A stretch of DNA of 64,000 nucleotides from Mesorhizobium sp. M4B.F.Ca.ET.203.01.1.1 (lineage in GTDB: Bacteria > Pseudomonadota > Alphaproteobacteria > Rhizobiales > Rhizobiaceae): contig NZ_SRUO01000019.1 of NCBI RefSeq assembly GCF_004791025.1, positions 62,001 to 126,000 of the forward strand, in the 5' to 3' direction. How positions within the stretch are numbered: the stretch's first letter is position 1; every line of letters begins with the position of its first letter. The translations under genes were made by a program, and so were the position numbers. Positions 8,619 to 18,078 of the stretch are shown one piece after another. The notes under the pieces were generated by a model. The model worked only from the letters and a program-made list of their open reading frames with translations, had not been told where the DNA came from and searched no databases.

Positions 8619-9337
8619 TCAGGATCTCGCCCGAGCAGCCATCCGCACTATGGCCTGGTTGATGGTTCGCACGCCAAGCTTCGCCTTGGCGTTTTCCTGA
8701 TGGAAGGTCACGGTGCGTTTCGAGACACCGAGAATCTGGCTGATATCCCAGGCCGACTTGCCGCACGCCGCCCATTTCAGGCACTCGAACTCCCGCGGGG
8801 TGAGCGTTATGCCATCTACCACGCAATCTTCGGCGAGCCTGCGCCGGGCATGGATATAACGTTGATCGCAACCAACTGCATTGCTTTTTCGTAGCGCGTC
8901 AGCGACCTCAAAAGTGGCGGATGCGCCTCGTTGGAGGCGAAGGTCAGTGCGGCGAACCGGCCGCGATGATCATGCATCGACATGGTCAGTCCGCCGCGAA
9001 TGCCGAACTCAGCTGCTTTTTCCAGGACTTCCTGCTGCGAGGTCGGCAAATAACGGTGATCGCGGTCCACACCCCAGTCGAAGGTATCCCAGCCTCGCAG
9101 TCCCCGCAGGATCACGGGATCCACGCTGTGGTAGCGCAGTTGCAGGTAATGTGATGTCCATGATGATGGATAATTCGAGATCAATCGCGGCGTGTCGCCG
9201 GAAGCGGATGGGTAGGTGAAATAAGCGAAGAACGGAAAGTCGAACCCGGCTGCGGCGGACGCCATTGCCTCATGGAGATCGACGGCATCGACGCTTGCAG
9301 AGAGTTGCTCGACCAAGGTTTCAAATACGCGATGCAT
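8619..9337 (-). pseudogene. LuxR-family autoinducer receptor, frameshifted
   Basis: The N-terminal autoinducer-binding domain is read from 9337 to about 8855 (SSWTSHYLQLRYHSVDPVILRG, with the conserved W, Y and D). The DNA-binding domain is read from about 8855 to 8619 in another frame (LTPREFECLKWAACGKSAWDI, then GVSKRTVTFH). The first frame ends 12 codons later at 8816. The second frame supplies the expected linker HARRRLAEDCVVDG. A single extra base at about 8850-8856 explains the break. Either the receptor is dead, or the sequence is wrong there, or a frameshift is used. Both halves are otherwise well conserved. Confidence 0.8.
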
Positions 9338-9436
9338 CTGCGCTTTGCGTACCTCGCGGAGGTTGCTGGAAGCCGGGCGGAGACGTGGTTCTAAATGATG
9401 GCCTGTCCCTGCAGGGCGTACGACGCGCCGCCGTCA

Positions 9437-10345
9437 TCACCGCAATTGCTGTGCTGCTTCCGATTGGAGAGAGCTCCGCGCACCTGACCAACTACCGATG
9501 GGTGATATTGCGACGTTATCGATGAGCCGCGTGTCGCCAAGCCAAGCCGCAGCAAGCAAGCGTGCCGGTCGGTCAAGGCTTGCTAACGATTGCAGGTCTG
9601 TTTCTCCGCGAAGCTCCAGGTATTCGAGCTCGCGATAGCCGGCAGCCAGAATTGTTGCACGCGCTTCATCAAGCGTAGGCAGGATGGGAGAGCCGCGTGC
9701 AAGCCGCTCGGCCGTATCGAGCAGGACCGATGCTAGTTTTGGGGCAATGGCGCGTTGGGCTGGGGAGAGCCGCACGTTACGCGACGATAGCGCAAGACCA
9801 TCGGCTTCGCGGACTGTCGGACAGGGCACAATAGTGATCGGAATGTCGAGGTCCCGGACCAAGCGCCTGACAAGCTGAAGTTGCTGAAAATCCTTTTCGC
9901 CAAAAAAGGCGAAGTCAGCGCCGGCCTGCAGGAAGAGCTTGGCCACGACCGTCGCCACGCCATTGAAATGGCCGGGCCGGAATGCGCCGCACAGGCATTC
10001 GCTGATGCCGGACACTGAAACGACCGTGGCGAAGCCCGCCGGGTACATTTCCTCTGCGTCCGGCACATAGAGCAGATGCGTGCCCAGCGGCGCGAGCTTG
10101 GCAGCATCTTCGCTTTCCGTCCGAGGATAGGCAATCAGGTCGGCGGGGCTGTTGAACTGCTTGGGGTTTACGAACAGCGTCACGATCACCCGCTCGGCCC
10201 TTTCAAGCGCCTTCCGCACAAGGCTCAGATGCCCGTCGTGCAAGGCTCCCATGGTCGGCACAATACCGATCGTGGCACCCGAGCGACGCCATTGCGCAAC
10301 GACGGCGCGCAGCTCGCTCACGGTTCGAGCGATCGGCACGCTCAT
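9437..10345 (-). CDS. panC: Pantoate--beta-alanine ligase
   Basis: PanC joins pantoate and beta-alanine with ATP to give pantothenate, the last step of vitamin B5 synthesis, in the cytoplasm. Visible: VPTMGALHDGHLSLV with the HxGH-type nucleotide site near residue 30, FVNPKQFN, FGEKDFQQL and LALSSRN. Its 302 residues are slightly longer than the usual ~285. The last ~20 residues (after LIDNVAI) are a variable tail. The start at 10345 overlaps the end of panB (10342) by four bases, so the two are translationally coupled. Pantothenate genes are known cargo of Mesorhizobium symbiosis islands. Confidence 0.95.
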   Translation of the reverse strand: MSVPIARTVSELRAVVAQWRRSGATIGIVPTMGALHDGHLSLVRKALERAERVIVTLFVNPKQFNSPADLIAYPRTESEDAAKLAPLGTHLLYVPDAEEMYPAGFATVVSVSGISECLCGAFRPGHFNGVATVVAKLFLQAGADFAFFGEKDFQQLQLVRRLVRDLDIPITIVPCPTVREADGLALSSRNVRLSPAQRAIAPKLASVLLDTAERLARGSPILPTLDEARATILAAGYRELEYLELRGETDLQSLASLDRPARLLAAAWLGDTRLIDNVAISPIGSWSGARSSLQSEAAQQLR

Positions 10346-11140
10346 GTGAAGTCTCCGGCCTTCAAGGCGTTGACATAGAGATGTTCGACCGCCGGAAAGT
10401 GCCGGTTCCGCACATCGGTGGCGTAAGCGGCGATTGCCGCCTCAGCCTGCTCACCGAGCTCGGCATAGCGTTTGACGAACTTCGGCCGAAATGAGGTGAA
10501 GAGCCCGAGCATATCGTCGCTCACCAGAATCTGGCCGTCGCAAGCTGGCGAGGCACCGATGCCGATGGTGGGTATGTCGATATCGGCGGTTATCTGCCGT
10601 GCAAGCTGCTCCGGTATCTTTTCGAGCACCAAGGAGAAGGCGCCCGCCTCGGTTACCGCCCTGGCGTCGCGCCTGATCCGCTCTGCATCGGCTCCCCGGC
10701 CCTGCACACGATAGCCTCCGAACGTGTTTACCGCCTGCGGCGTCAGCCCCACATGGGCCATGACAGGTACGCCGCGCGCGGTAAGGAAGCGGATGGTTTC
10801 CGCGATGGTCTCGCCGCCCTCGAGCTTCACCGCTGAACAACCGGTCTCACCCATCACGCGCGCAGCGTTGCCGAAAGCGTGCTCTGGGCTTTCCTCGTAG
10901 GAACCGAAGGGCAGGTCGACGACCATCAGCGCGTGTTCAAGGCCGCGGCGAACGGCCTGTCCGTGCATGATCATCATGTCGAGCGTGACGCCCAGCGTCG
11001 ACGACAGGCCGTGCAGCACCATGCCGACGCTGTCGCCGACAAGAACGATGTCGCAGTGGCGATCGAGTAGCCTCGCGACCGGCGTGGTGTAGGCCGTCAA
11101 GCATACAAGTGGCGTTTGGCCTTTTCGCTTCGAATATCTG
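10342..11140 (-). CDS. panB: 3-methyl-2-oxobutanoate hydroxymethyltransferase, 5' end damaged
   Basis: PanB makes ketopantoate from ketoisovalerate and methylenetetrahydrofolate. Family segments: LTAYTTPVARLLDRH, LVGDSVGMVLHG, VDLPFGSYEESPE, KLEGG, MAHVGLTPQ and IGIGASPACDGQILVSDD. In the intact frame the only possible starts are late (TTG at 11100). The family normally has ~25 more residues. These can be read just upstream, but split over two frames: PPDIRS in one, then KGQTPLVCLTAY in the main frame, which is closed by a stop near 11137. So a one-base change at about 11120-11130 has probably cut off the proper N-terminus. It may be inactive, translated from TTG, or mis-sequenced. Confidence 0.85.
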
Positions 11141-11348
11141 GAGGGTTAATCCCTTTTATCTCACCAGCCGCGCTCAACCGACGCCCCCTTCCCTTACGTT
11201 ACCAACAGCGGGGTCGCGTTTGGCATATTTTTGTGCGACTGCGAAGAGCTAAAAACAGTGCTTGAGTAGTACGGTGTTGACGTGCTGGCTGCCAAGGGTA
11301 CATTCAATCGATTAAGGCGCTCCGTTGGGCCAACCCACTTTCGCAAAC

Positions 11349-12311
11349 ATGGATCCTCAGACAAGAAGAACCAAGAAAGGCAAAGCCGCCGTCAAAGCTG
11401 ACGAAGCCAAAGTGGACCTGACTGCCGTCGTGGTCGCCGTTAACGACAGTGAGCCCTGTGTCCTCACCGTCGGTCATGCGGACACCCTCCCTTCTGGACC
11501 TTTTGCGCTTGAGCATCGATCGCTGCAGTCGGGTTTGAGGGGGTGGGTGGAGCAGCAGACTGGCCATGCACTGGGATACATCGAGCAACTCTACACCTTC
11601 GCCGATCGCGATCGCATCGGCACTGAGCGCCACCAGCGCGTCATCTCAATCAGCTATCTCGCATTGACCAGGAAGGAACAGGCAACGAACTTGACCGCGT
11701 GCGGCTGGCAAAGTTGGTACGAATATTTTCCCTGGGAGGACCACCGCTTCGGCACGCCGCCTGTGCTGCTCGATAGATTGCGGCCCCGCCTGATTGAGTG
11801 GGCCGGCAGCGCCAGCGAGCCGACCACTCAACGCGAGCGCCGGCAGCGCGCTGCGATAGCCTTCGGCTTCGACGACCGCCATTGGAACGAGGAACTCACG
11901 CTCCAACGCTACGAGTTGCTCTATGAAGCTGCTCTGATTGAAGAGGCCGGTGGCGGCAGGGACGCGATTGCGGCCGCGGCTGGCAAACCAATGGTCGCTG
12001 ACCACCGTCGCATTCTGGCAACCGGGATTGCGCGGCTGCGTTCGAAGATCAAATACCGGCCGGTCGTGTTCGAGCTTATGCGGCCTTCCTTCACGCTGCT
12101 GCAACTGCAGCGAACCGTGGAAGCTCTGGCTGGCAGGCTCATCAACAAGCCCAACTTCCGGAGACTGGTCGAGCAGCAGGATCTTGTTGAGGAGACTGGG
12201 GAGACCTCCCTCGACACGGGCGGCCGACCGGCGAAGCTTTATCGCTTCCGCCATGCCGTTCTCGACGACAGGGCTATCGCCGGGACAAAATTACCGCTGG
12301 CGCGGGCTTGA
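11349..12311 (+). CDS. nadQ: NUDIX-type transcriptional regulator of NAD synthesis (NadQ/NrtR-like)
   Basis: The N-terminal ~150 residues look like a NUDIX domain without a complete catalytic Nudix box (VVVAVNDSEPCVLTV, GHALGYIEQLYTFADRDR, then VISISYLAL). The C-terminal ~120 residues form a winged-helix part ending RPAKLYRFRH (FTLLQLQRTVEALAGRLINK, NFRRLVE). This is the architecture of NrtR/NadQ repressors, which sense NAD-related metabolites. Its position just before nadABC on the same strand supports NadQ. The ATG at 11349 is preferred over a TTG at 11325. The stop at 12309-12311 overlaps a TTGAC/GTCAA inverted repeat, a possible operator. Confidence 0.8.
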   Translation: MDPQTRRTKKGKAAVKADEAKVDLTAVVVAVNDSEPCVLTVGHADTLPSGPFALEHRSLQSGLRGWVEQQTGHALGYIEQLYTFADRDRIGTERHQRVISISYLALTRKEQATNLTACGWQSWYEYFPWEDHRFGTPPVLLDRLRPRLIEWAGSASEPTTQRERRQRAAIAFGFDDRHWNEELTLQRYELLYEAALIEEAGGGRDAIAAAAGKPMVADHRRILATGIARLRSKIKYRPVVFELMRPSFTLLQLQRTVEALAGRLINKPNFRRLVEQQDLVEETGETSLDTGGRPAKLYRFRHAVLDDRAIAGTKLPLARA

Positions 12312-12363
12312 CATACTTATAGTCAAGGTAGACATATTCCCTTATTGTCAAACCGAATATAAT
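12308..12363 (+). promoter_or_regulatory. Candidate nadA promoter/operator
   Basis: An AT-rich stretch between nadQ and nadA holds the inverted repeat TTGAC-N9-GTCAA (12308-12326), a second GTCAA-like half site (TTGTCAAA at 12345-12352) and a TATAAT at 12358-12363. In a GC-rich genome this stands out. I infer promoter plus regulator binding, most likely by the adjacent NUDIX regulator. The binding motif was not compared with known sites. Confidence 0.5.
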
Positions 12364-12373
12364 CGAGGCGTCA

Positions 12374-13348
12374 ATGGCTGGGGCGTTACCTATGGCTGCG
12401 TCCCTGTATGAGCGTGTCCGGCGGGTGATCCCTCCCGTTGAATGGCTCGCGTTCGCCGGCGATATTGAAGCCATCTTAGCGCTGAAGCGTGAGCGCAATG
12501 CGGTGGTGCTGGCGCACAATTACCAGACGCCCGAAATTTTTCATTGCGTGGCAGACATCGTCGGCGACAGCCTGGCGTTGGCCCACAAGGCGGTGACGGT
12601 CGACGCCGACATCATCGTGGTTGCCGGCGTTCATTTCATGGCCGAGACGGCAAAACTGCTCAATCCGAACAAGACCGTGCTCATCCCGGATCTCAGCGCC
12701 GGCTGCTCGCTGGCCGAATCGATCACGGCAGACGACGTGCGGTTAATGCGGCTGCGGTATCCGGGGGTCCCCGTTGTTACTTACGTCAACACATCGGCCG
12801 CCGTAAAAGCGGAGTCCGACATCTGCTGCACGTCCGGCAACGCGAAGGCGGTGGTGGAATCGCTTGGCGTGGCGCGTGTGCTGATGCTGCCGGACGAATA
12901 TCTGGCGAGGAACGTGGCAGCCGATACAGACGTCGAGATCATCGCCTGGAAAGGCCATTGCGAGGTGCATGAGCGCTTCACCGCAGCAGACATTCGGGAA
13001 CTGCGCGATGCCCATCCAGGCGTCATCGTGCTGGCCCATCCAGAATGCCCACCAGACGTTGTCGCGGAGGCGGAGTTCTCCGGCTCGACCGCAGCGATGT
13101 CGGATTATGTCGAGCGGGAGAAACCGACGCGTGTCGTCCTTCTGACCGAATGTTCGATGAGCGACAACGTCGCGGTCGCGCATCCCGACGTCGAGTTCGT
13201 TCGCCCATGCAACCTGTGCCCGCACATGAAGCGCATCAACCTGGCCAACATTCGCGCCGCGCTCGAGCAGAACCGGCATGAGGTCCGGATTGATCCGGAA
13301 ATTGCCGGCCCCGCCCGCCGCGCGGTCGAGCGCATGCTTTCCCTATGA
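12374..13348 (+). CDS. nadA: Quinolinate synthase A
   Basis: NadA condenses iminoaspartate with dihydroxyacetone phosphate to quinolinate, using a [4Fe-4S] cluster. Seen: NAVVLAHNYQTPEI near the N-terminus, GDSLALA, VHFMAETAKLLNP, PDLSAGCSLA with a cluster Cys, YVNTSAAVKAESD, CCTSGNA with the second, and TECSMSDN / PCNLCPHMK at the C-terminal cluster site. Its 324 residues are the normal length. A second ATG at 12392 is possible. The stop overlaps the nadB start (13345), consistent with a nadABC operon that continues to nadC. Confidence 0.95.
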   Translation: MAGALPMAASLYERVRRVIPPVEWLAFAGDIEAILALKRERNAVVLAHNYQTPEIFHCVADIVGDSLALAHKAVTVDADIIVVAGVHFMAETAKLLNPNKTVLIPDLSAGCSLAESITADDVRLMRLRYPGVPVVTYVNTSAAVKAESDICCTSGNAKAVVESLGVARVLMLPDEYLARNVAADTDVEIIAWKGHCEVHERFTAADIRELRDAHPGVIVLAHPECPPDVVAEAEFSGSTAAMSDYVEREKPTRVVLLTECSMSDNVAVAHPDVEFVRPCNLCPHMKRINLANIRAALEQNRHEVRIDPEIAGPARRAVERMLSL

Positions 13349-14886
13349 GCCTGGAGGTTCGCGACATCGCCGGGGCGCCGGTCGTCATCGGCGGCGGCAT
13401 TGCCGGCCTGATGACGGCGCTTCATCTGGCGCCGGAACCGGTCGTGCTTTTGACCAACGCGCCGCTTGGAACCGGAGCCTGCAGTGAGCTTGCCCAGGGC
13501 GGTCTTGCGGCAAGTCTCGGCGGCGACGACGGCCCGGATTTTCACCTTTGCGACACGATAGCTGCCGGCGACGGACTCTGCGACGAGGCCACGGTGCGGC
13601 GAGTGGTCCGAGCTGCACCCGAAGCGATTAGGACGATCCAAAGGTTCGGCGTCGCCTTCGACCAGCACCCTGACCGCGCGTTGCGACTTGGGCTCGAGGC
13701 GGCACACTCGCGACGGCGGATTGTGCATGCAGCCGGCGACGCCACCGGTCGCGAGTTGGTGCGCGTGCTCATCGCCGCGGTTCGGCGTACAGCCTCGATC
13801 ACCACTATCGAAAATGTGGAGGTCCGCCGGCTGGTCGTGCAGGACGGGTCGGTCATCGCCGTGGTCGCCGCAGGACGAGCCGGCGCGCTCGCTCTGCCCA
13901 CGCGTCGCGCGGTGCTGGCGACCGGCGGCGTCGGCGGGCTGTTTTGCGATACGACAAACCCCGCTGGCTCATGGGGTCACGGGCTGGCGCTCGCCGCATG
14001 GGCGGGGGCGGAACTCGCCGACTTGGAATTCATACAGTTCCATCCAACTGCGCTCGACGGTCCGCGCCGGCCGATGCCGCTGGTGAGCGAAGCCGTGCGT
14101 GGCGAAGGCGCGGTGCTCATCGATGAGCGAGGAGAGCGCTTCCTCGCTGACACACCTGGCGGTGAACTTGCGCCTCGCGACGTCGTCGCGCGCGCCATTT
14201 GGCACCAGCTTGCCGTTGGACGCCGCGTATTCCTGGATGCACGGCAAAGTCTCGGCCCGAGATTTGGCAAGCGTTTTCCAGGCATCGCCGAATTGTGCCG
14301 GAGCGCAGGGGTCGACCCCGCGACCGACCCGATCCCGGTGCGCCCGGCGGCACATTATCACATGGGCGGCGTCGCCGTAGACAGCGCCGGCCGCAGCTCC
14401 ATCGAGGGATTGTGGGCCTGCGGTGAGGTCGCCTGTACCGGCCTGCACGGCGCCAACCGCCTGGCCAGCAACTCGCTCACCGAAGCGGCGGTCACCGCGA
14501 GCTGGGTTGCCGAAAGCGTTGCCGGCACGTCGTATACCCGGCGACCGCGCAGATGCTCCACATTCGTCCCTCCACGACCAGACGCTTCCGCGGTCCGCCC
14601 AATTGTCTCCGCCGCCCTGGGTATCATCCGCGACGGCGAGGCAATGCGCGAAGCGGTGGCGACCCTGCTGCCGATCGCAGCTGACAATGTCGCTGCCTCT
14701 GGTCCGGCTTTGGTCTCACTGATGATCGCCGTGGCGGCCCTGGGGCGGGAAGAGAGTCGAGGCGCGCACTGTCGGTCCGATTTCCCGCTCCACGATGCCG
14801 ACGCGCGCCCATCACGGCTGACACTGCACAGCGCAATGCGGGCCGCGGCCGCACTCGATTGCCGGGCTACCATACGGAGCACCTGA
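13345..14886 (+). CDS. nadB: L-aspartate oxidase
   Basis: NadB oxidises aspartate to iminoaspartate, the substrate of NadA, with FAD. The nucleotide-binding motif VVIGGGIAGLMTALHLA lies at residues ~11-27. Next come ELAQGGLAASLGGDD, the ATGG segment, FIQFHPTAL, YHMGGVAVDSAGRSS and CTGLHGANRLASNSL of the succinate dehydrogenase/fumarate reductase flavoprotein family. The C-terminal part is shorter and more divergent than in E. coli, as in many rhizobia. It overlaps nadA by four bases and is followed one base later by nadC. Confidence 0.95.
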   Translation: MSLEVRDIAGAPVVIGGGIAGLMTALHLAPEPVVLLTNAPLGTGACSELAQGGLAASLGGDDGPDFHLCDTIAAGDGLCDEATVRRVVRAAPEAIRTIQRFGVAFDQHPDRALRLGLEAAHSRRRIVHAAGDATGRELVRVLIAAVRRTASITTIENVEVRRLVVQDGSVIAVVAAGRAGALALPTRRAVLATGGVGGLFCDTTNPAGSWGHGLALAAWAGAELADLEFIQFHPTALDGPRRPMPLVSEAVRGEGAVLIDERGERFLADTPGGELAPRDVVARAIWHQLAVGRRVFLDARQSLGPRFGKRFPGIAELCRSAGVDPATDPIPVRPAAHYHMGGVAVDSAGRSSIEGLWACGEVACTGLHGANRLASNSLTEAAVTASWVAESVAGTSYTRRPRRCSTFVPPRPDASAVRPIVSAALGIIRDGEAMREAVATLLPIAADNVAASGPALVSLMIAVAALGREESRGAHCRSDFPLHDADARPSRLTLHSAMRAAAALDCRATIRST

Positions 14887-14887
14887 T

Positions 14888-15769
14888 GTGATTTCATTCT
14901 CCCCCCTCCCCGCGACCCTGATCGAACCGATTGTGCGCGGTGCGCTCCTCGAAGACCTGGGCAGATGCGGCGACCTGACCAGCGATGCGGTTATCCCGCA
15001 TGATTGCACTGCCACGTTGGTGCTCAAATCGAGGCAGGCGGGCGTCGTTGCCGGGCTCGATCTGGTCTCGTACGCCTTCCTGCTCGTGGAACCGGCGATC
15101 AACATCCAGATCTGGCGCCCTGATGGCAGCGATGTCGGGGCCGGGGAAACCATTGCAAGATTGTCCGGACCCGCGCGAGGCCTGCTCACGGCCGAACGCA
15201 CTGCCCTCAATTTCTTGTGCCGGCTGAGCGGCATTGCCACTGCCACAGCGGCGATGGTTGAGGCCGTGCGCGGTCACAAGGCGAGGATCGTATCGACGCG
15301 AAAGACGACGCCCGGCCTGCGGGTATTGGAAAAATACGCCGTGCGCGTCGGCGGCGGTGCCAATCACCGCTTCGGCCTCGATGACGGCGTGCTCATAAAG
15401 GACAATCACATCGCGATCGCCGGCGATATCCGCACAGCAATAGAGCGGGCGCGCGCCGCCGCAGGGCATATGGTGAAGGTCGAGGTTGAGGTCGACACGC
15501 TGAAGCAGCTCGATGCAGCGCTCGCGATTGGTGTTGACGCGGTGCTGCTCGACAATATGTCGGTCGAGGATCTTGCCCGCGCGGTTTCTATAGTGGGTGG
15601 CCGTACGATCACCGAGGCTTCCGGTCGGGTGACGCCGAAAACGGCGGCGGCGATTGCGGCGACCGGTGTCGATCTCATCTCCATGGGATGGCTGACGCAC
15701 AGCGCCCCGATCCTCGACATCGGCCTGGACATGCCGGACCACCAGAACATCTGCAAGCATTTGAACTGA
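14888..15769 (+). CDS. nadC: Nicotinate-nucleotide pyrophosphorylase (carboxylating)
   Basis: NadC converts quinolinate and PRPP to nicotinate mononucleotide, completing de novo NAD synthesis. The GTG at 14888 starts right behind nadB. Hallmarks: EDLGRCGDLTSDAV, ERTALNFLCRLSGIAT, STRKTTPGLRVLEKYAV, GGGANHRFGLDDGVLIKDNH, VEVEVDTLKQLD and VLLDNMS. Its 293 residues are normal. It closes the nadABC operon; about 165 bases separate it from bioB. Confidence 0.95.
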   Translation: MISFSPLPATLIEPIVRGALLEDLGRCGDLTSDAVIPHDCTATLVLKSRQAGVVAGLDLVSYAFLLVEPAINIQIWRPDGSDVGAGETIARLSGPARGLLTAERTALNFLCRLSGIATATAAMVEAVRGHKARIVSTRKTTPGLRVLEKYAVRVGGGANHRFGLDDGVLIKDNHIAIAGDIRTAIERARAAAGHMVKVEVEVDTLKQLDAALAIGVDAVLLDNMSVEDLARAVSIVGGRTITEASGRVTPKTAAAIAATGVDLISMGWLTHSAPILDIGLDMPDHQNICKHLN

Positions 15770-15934
15770 GGATTACGGCATGAGGAGCAACATCAGCTCG
15801 GCAGGCGTAGGAAGGCGGTGGAAAGACGTGCCGCAGCTCGCCTTTTAGCGAGTGCGCTCCAAAGCCAAGTCGGACCGAGCTTGCCGGTCGACAGACTCCT
15901 GAAGGCGTACCGGACTAGCAACAAAGGTTTGACG

Positions 15935-16945
15935 ATGACGGTTGGAATGAACTCGGAGTTCGACGTGAACCAGACCATGCAATCGGTCGATGGAACGCCT
16001 CCGCGATGGAACCGCAAAGAGGCTGAGGCCATCTACGGCATGCCATTCAACGATCTGCTGTTCCTAGCTCAGACGATCCACCGCCAGAACTTCGATCGAA
16101 ACCGAGTGCAGCTGTCGCGGCTCCTTAGCATCAAGACCGGCGGCTGCCCCGAAGATTGCGGCTATTGCAGCCAGTCTGCGCATTACGAAACCGGGGTGAA
16201 GGCGTCGAAGCTGATGAACGTCAAGCATGTCATCGACGAAGCGGCCAAGGCGCGTGATGGCGGCGCAACGCGCTATTGCATGGGCGCAGCGTGGCGAAGT
16301 CCCAAGGAGCGCGACATGGACGTTGTGGTCGCCATGATCGAGGGCGTCAAGGCGCTCGGCATGGAGACCTGCATGACGCTCGGCATGCTCGATCTTGAGC
16401 AAGCTGCTCGCCTGAAGCAGGCCGGTCTCGACTACTATAACCACAACATCGATACCTCTGAGCGCTACTATGGCGAGGTTATTTCAACCAGGACTTTTGC
16501 CGACCGGCTGGAAACGCTTGGGCACGTGCGCGCGGTTGGGATGAAAGTCTGCTGCGGCGGCATCGTCGGGATGGGAGAAGAAAAGACCGATCGCATCGAC
16601 ATGCTGGTCACGCTCGCGAACCTGCCCGAGCCGCCGGAAAGCGTGCCGATCAACATGCTTATTCCCATCGAAGGCACGCCGCTTGCCGCGGCCGACGCCA
16701 TCGATCCGATCGATTTCGTCCGCATCGTTGCGCTCGCGCGGGTGATGATGCCGAAATCCTGTGTAAGGCTGTCCGCCGGCAGGACGGCGATGAGCGACGA
16801 AACGCAGGCGTTGTGCTTCTTTGCCGGCGCTAACTCGATCTTTGTCGGCGACACGCTGCTGACGGCGGACAATCCCGGCGAGGACAAGGATAGCCTTCTG
16901 TTCCAGCGTCTCGGCATCGAGCCGATGGAACTCGCCACGCAATGA
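15935..16945 (+). CDS. bioB: Biotin synthase
   Basis: BioB is the radical-SAM enzyme that inserts sulfur into dethiobiotin. The radical-SAM site CPEDCGYCSQS is present (C-x3-C-x2-C near residue 70), followed by YCMGAAWRSPKERD, CMTLGMLDLEQA, YYNHNIDTSERYY, CCGGIVGMGE and LSAGRTAMSDE. The chosen start is the ATG at 15935 (336 residues); an in-frame extension to 15818 is possible but reads unlike the family. The stop overlaps the bioF start by four bases. It is the first gene of bioBFDAZ, all tightly coupled. I saw no clear BioR-type palindrome upstream. Confidence 0.95.
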   Translation: MTVGMNSEFDVNQTMQSVDGTPPRWNRKEAEAIYGMPFNDLLFLAQTIHRQNFDRNRVQLSRLLSIKTGGCPEDCGYCSQSAHYETGVKASKLMNVKHVIDEAAKARDGGATRYCMGAAWRSPKERDMDVVVAMIEGVKALGMETCMTLGMLDLEQAARLKQAGLDYYNHNIDTSERYYGEVISTRTFADRLETLGHVRAVGMKVCCGGIVGMGEEKTDRIDMLVTLANLPEPPESVPINMLIPIEGTPLAAADAIDPIDFVRIVALARVMMPKSCVRLSAGRTAMSDETQALCFFAGANSIFVGDTLLTADNPGEDKDSLLFQRLGIEPMELATQ

Positions 16946-18078
16946 ACGAGGCAATTCTTGCCCGCTATGACGCATCCTTGCGCGGACTGGCGCGCAAGGA
17001 CCGGTTGCGGACGCTCGCACCGCGCGCCGGTCTCGACTTCTCGTCGAACGACTATCTCGGACTTGCCGCCTCCAAAAGACTTGGCGAAGCGGTTGCGGCG
17101 GCGATTGCGCGGGGCACGCCGGTTGGCGCCACCGGGTCGCGGCTGTTGCGCGGCAACGCACCGGAACATGAGCAACTGGAGGCGGACGCCGCGGCATTCT
17201 TCGGCGCCGACCGTGCGCTGTTCTTTGGCAGCGGCTACATCGCCAACTTCGCCCTGTTGACCGCGCTGCCGCAGAAAGGCGACCTGCTGGTCCTCGACGA
17301 ACTCGCCCATGCCAGCATGCATGAGGGCGCGCAGGCCGGGCGCGCCGAGTTCAAGCTGGCCGCGCACAACGACGTCGACGCTGTCGAGGACGCAATCACC
17401 CGCTGGCGCGCCGAAGGCGGCACGGGGCGCGTGTGGATCGCCGTCGAAAGCCTTTACAGCATGGATGGCGACCGCGCGCCGATGGAGAGCCTGGTCGCGA
17501 TGGCCGATCGGCACCAGGCATTCATCGTCGTCGATGAAGCGCATGCCACCGGCATCTGGGGACCGGACGGCCGGGGACTGGCCGCCGCGTGCCAAGGCCG
17601 CGACAACATCGTCACGCTCCACTCATGCGGCAAGGCGCTCGGCGCATCCGGTGCACTCGTCACCGGGCCGAGGACACTGTGCGATTATCTCGTCAACCGG
17701 TGCCGGCCGTTCATCTACGCCACCGCGCCCTCGCCGCTGATGGCGGTCGCGGCGCGCGAAGCGCTGACTATTCTGTCCGACGAGCCCATGCGCCGCGCTC
17801 AGCTGCAGGAACGCGTTGCCTGCGCCGGCCGCCAATTGGCCGAGCGCTGCGGCGTCGTACCCAGCGGCTCGCAGATCCAGCCATTTGTCATCGGCGTTGG
17901 GCGCACCATGGCGGTGGCGGCGGCCCTGCAGGCACGCGGCTTCGACATACGCGGCATACGTCCGCCGACGGTGCCCGAGGGCACATCGCGCCTGCGCATT
18001 TCGCTGACGCTCAACGTCGACGAGACCGACATTTCCGCCATGGTCGAGGCTCTCGTTGAGGTGTTGGCCACAGCATGA
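16942..18078 (+). CDS. bioF: 8-amino-7-oxononanoate synthase
   Basis: BioF is the pyridoxal-phosphate enzyme that condenses pimeloyl thioester with alanine. Visible: LDFSSNDYLGLA, GATGSRLLRGN, the glycine-rich FFGSGYIANFAL, VDEAHATGIWGPDGRG, and the PLP-lysine motif HSCGKALGASGAL. Its 378 residues are the usual length. Overlaps of four bases with bioB and bioD show coupling. Confidence 0.95.
   Translation: MNEAILARYDASLRGLARKDRLRTLAPRAGLDFSSNDYLGLAASKRLGEAVAAAIARGTPVGATGSRLLRGNAPEHEQLEADAAAFFGADRALFFGSGYIANFALLTALPQKGDLLVLDELAHASMHEGAQAGRAEFKLAAHNDVDAVEDAITRWRAEGGTGRVWIAVESLYSMDGDRAPMESLVAMADRHQAFIVVDEAHATGIWGPDGRGLAAACQGRDNIVTLHSCGKALGASGALVTGPRTLCDYLVNRCRPFIYATAPSPLMAVAAREALTILSDEPMRRAQLQERVACAGRQLAERCGVVPSGSQIQPFVIGVGRTMAVAAALQARGFDIRGIRPPTVPEGTSRLRISLTLNVDETDISAMVEALVEVLATA

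Noticed and set aside
8527..8871. Longer LuxI start at 8871
   Set aside because: It would read through the end of luxR; the ATG pair at 8526/8523 gives the family's normal length and N-terminus.
16468..17622. 384-codon minus-strand frame
   Set aside because: Shadow of bioB and bioF on the opposite strand.
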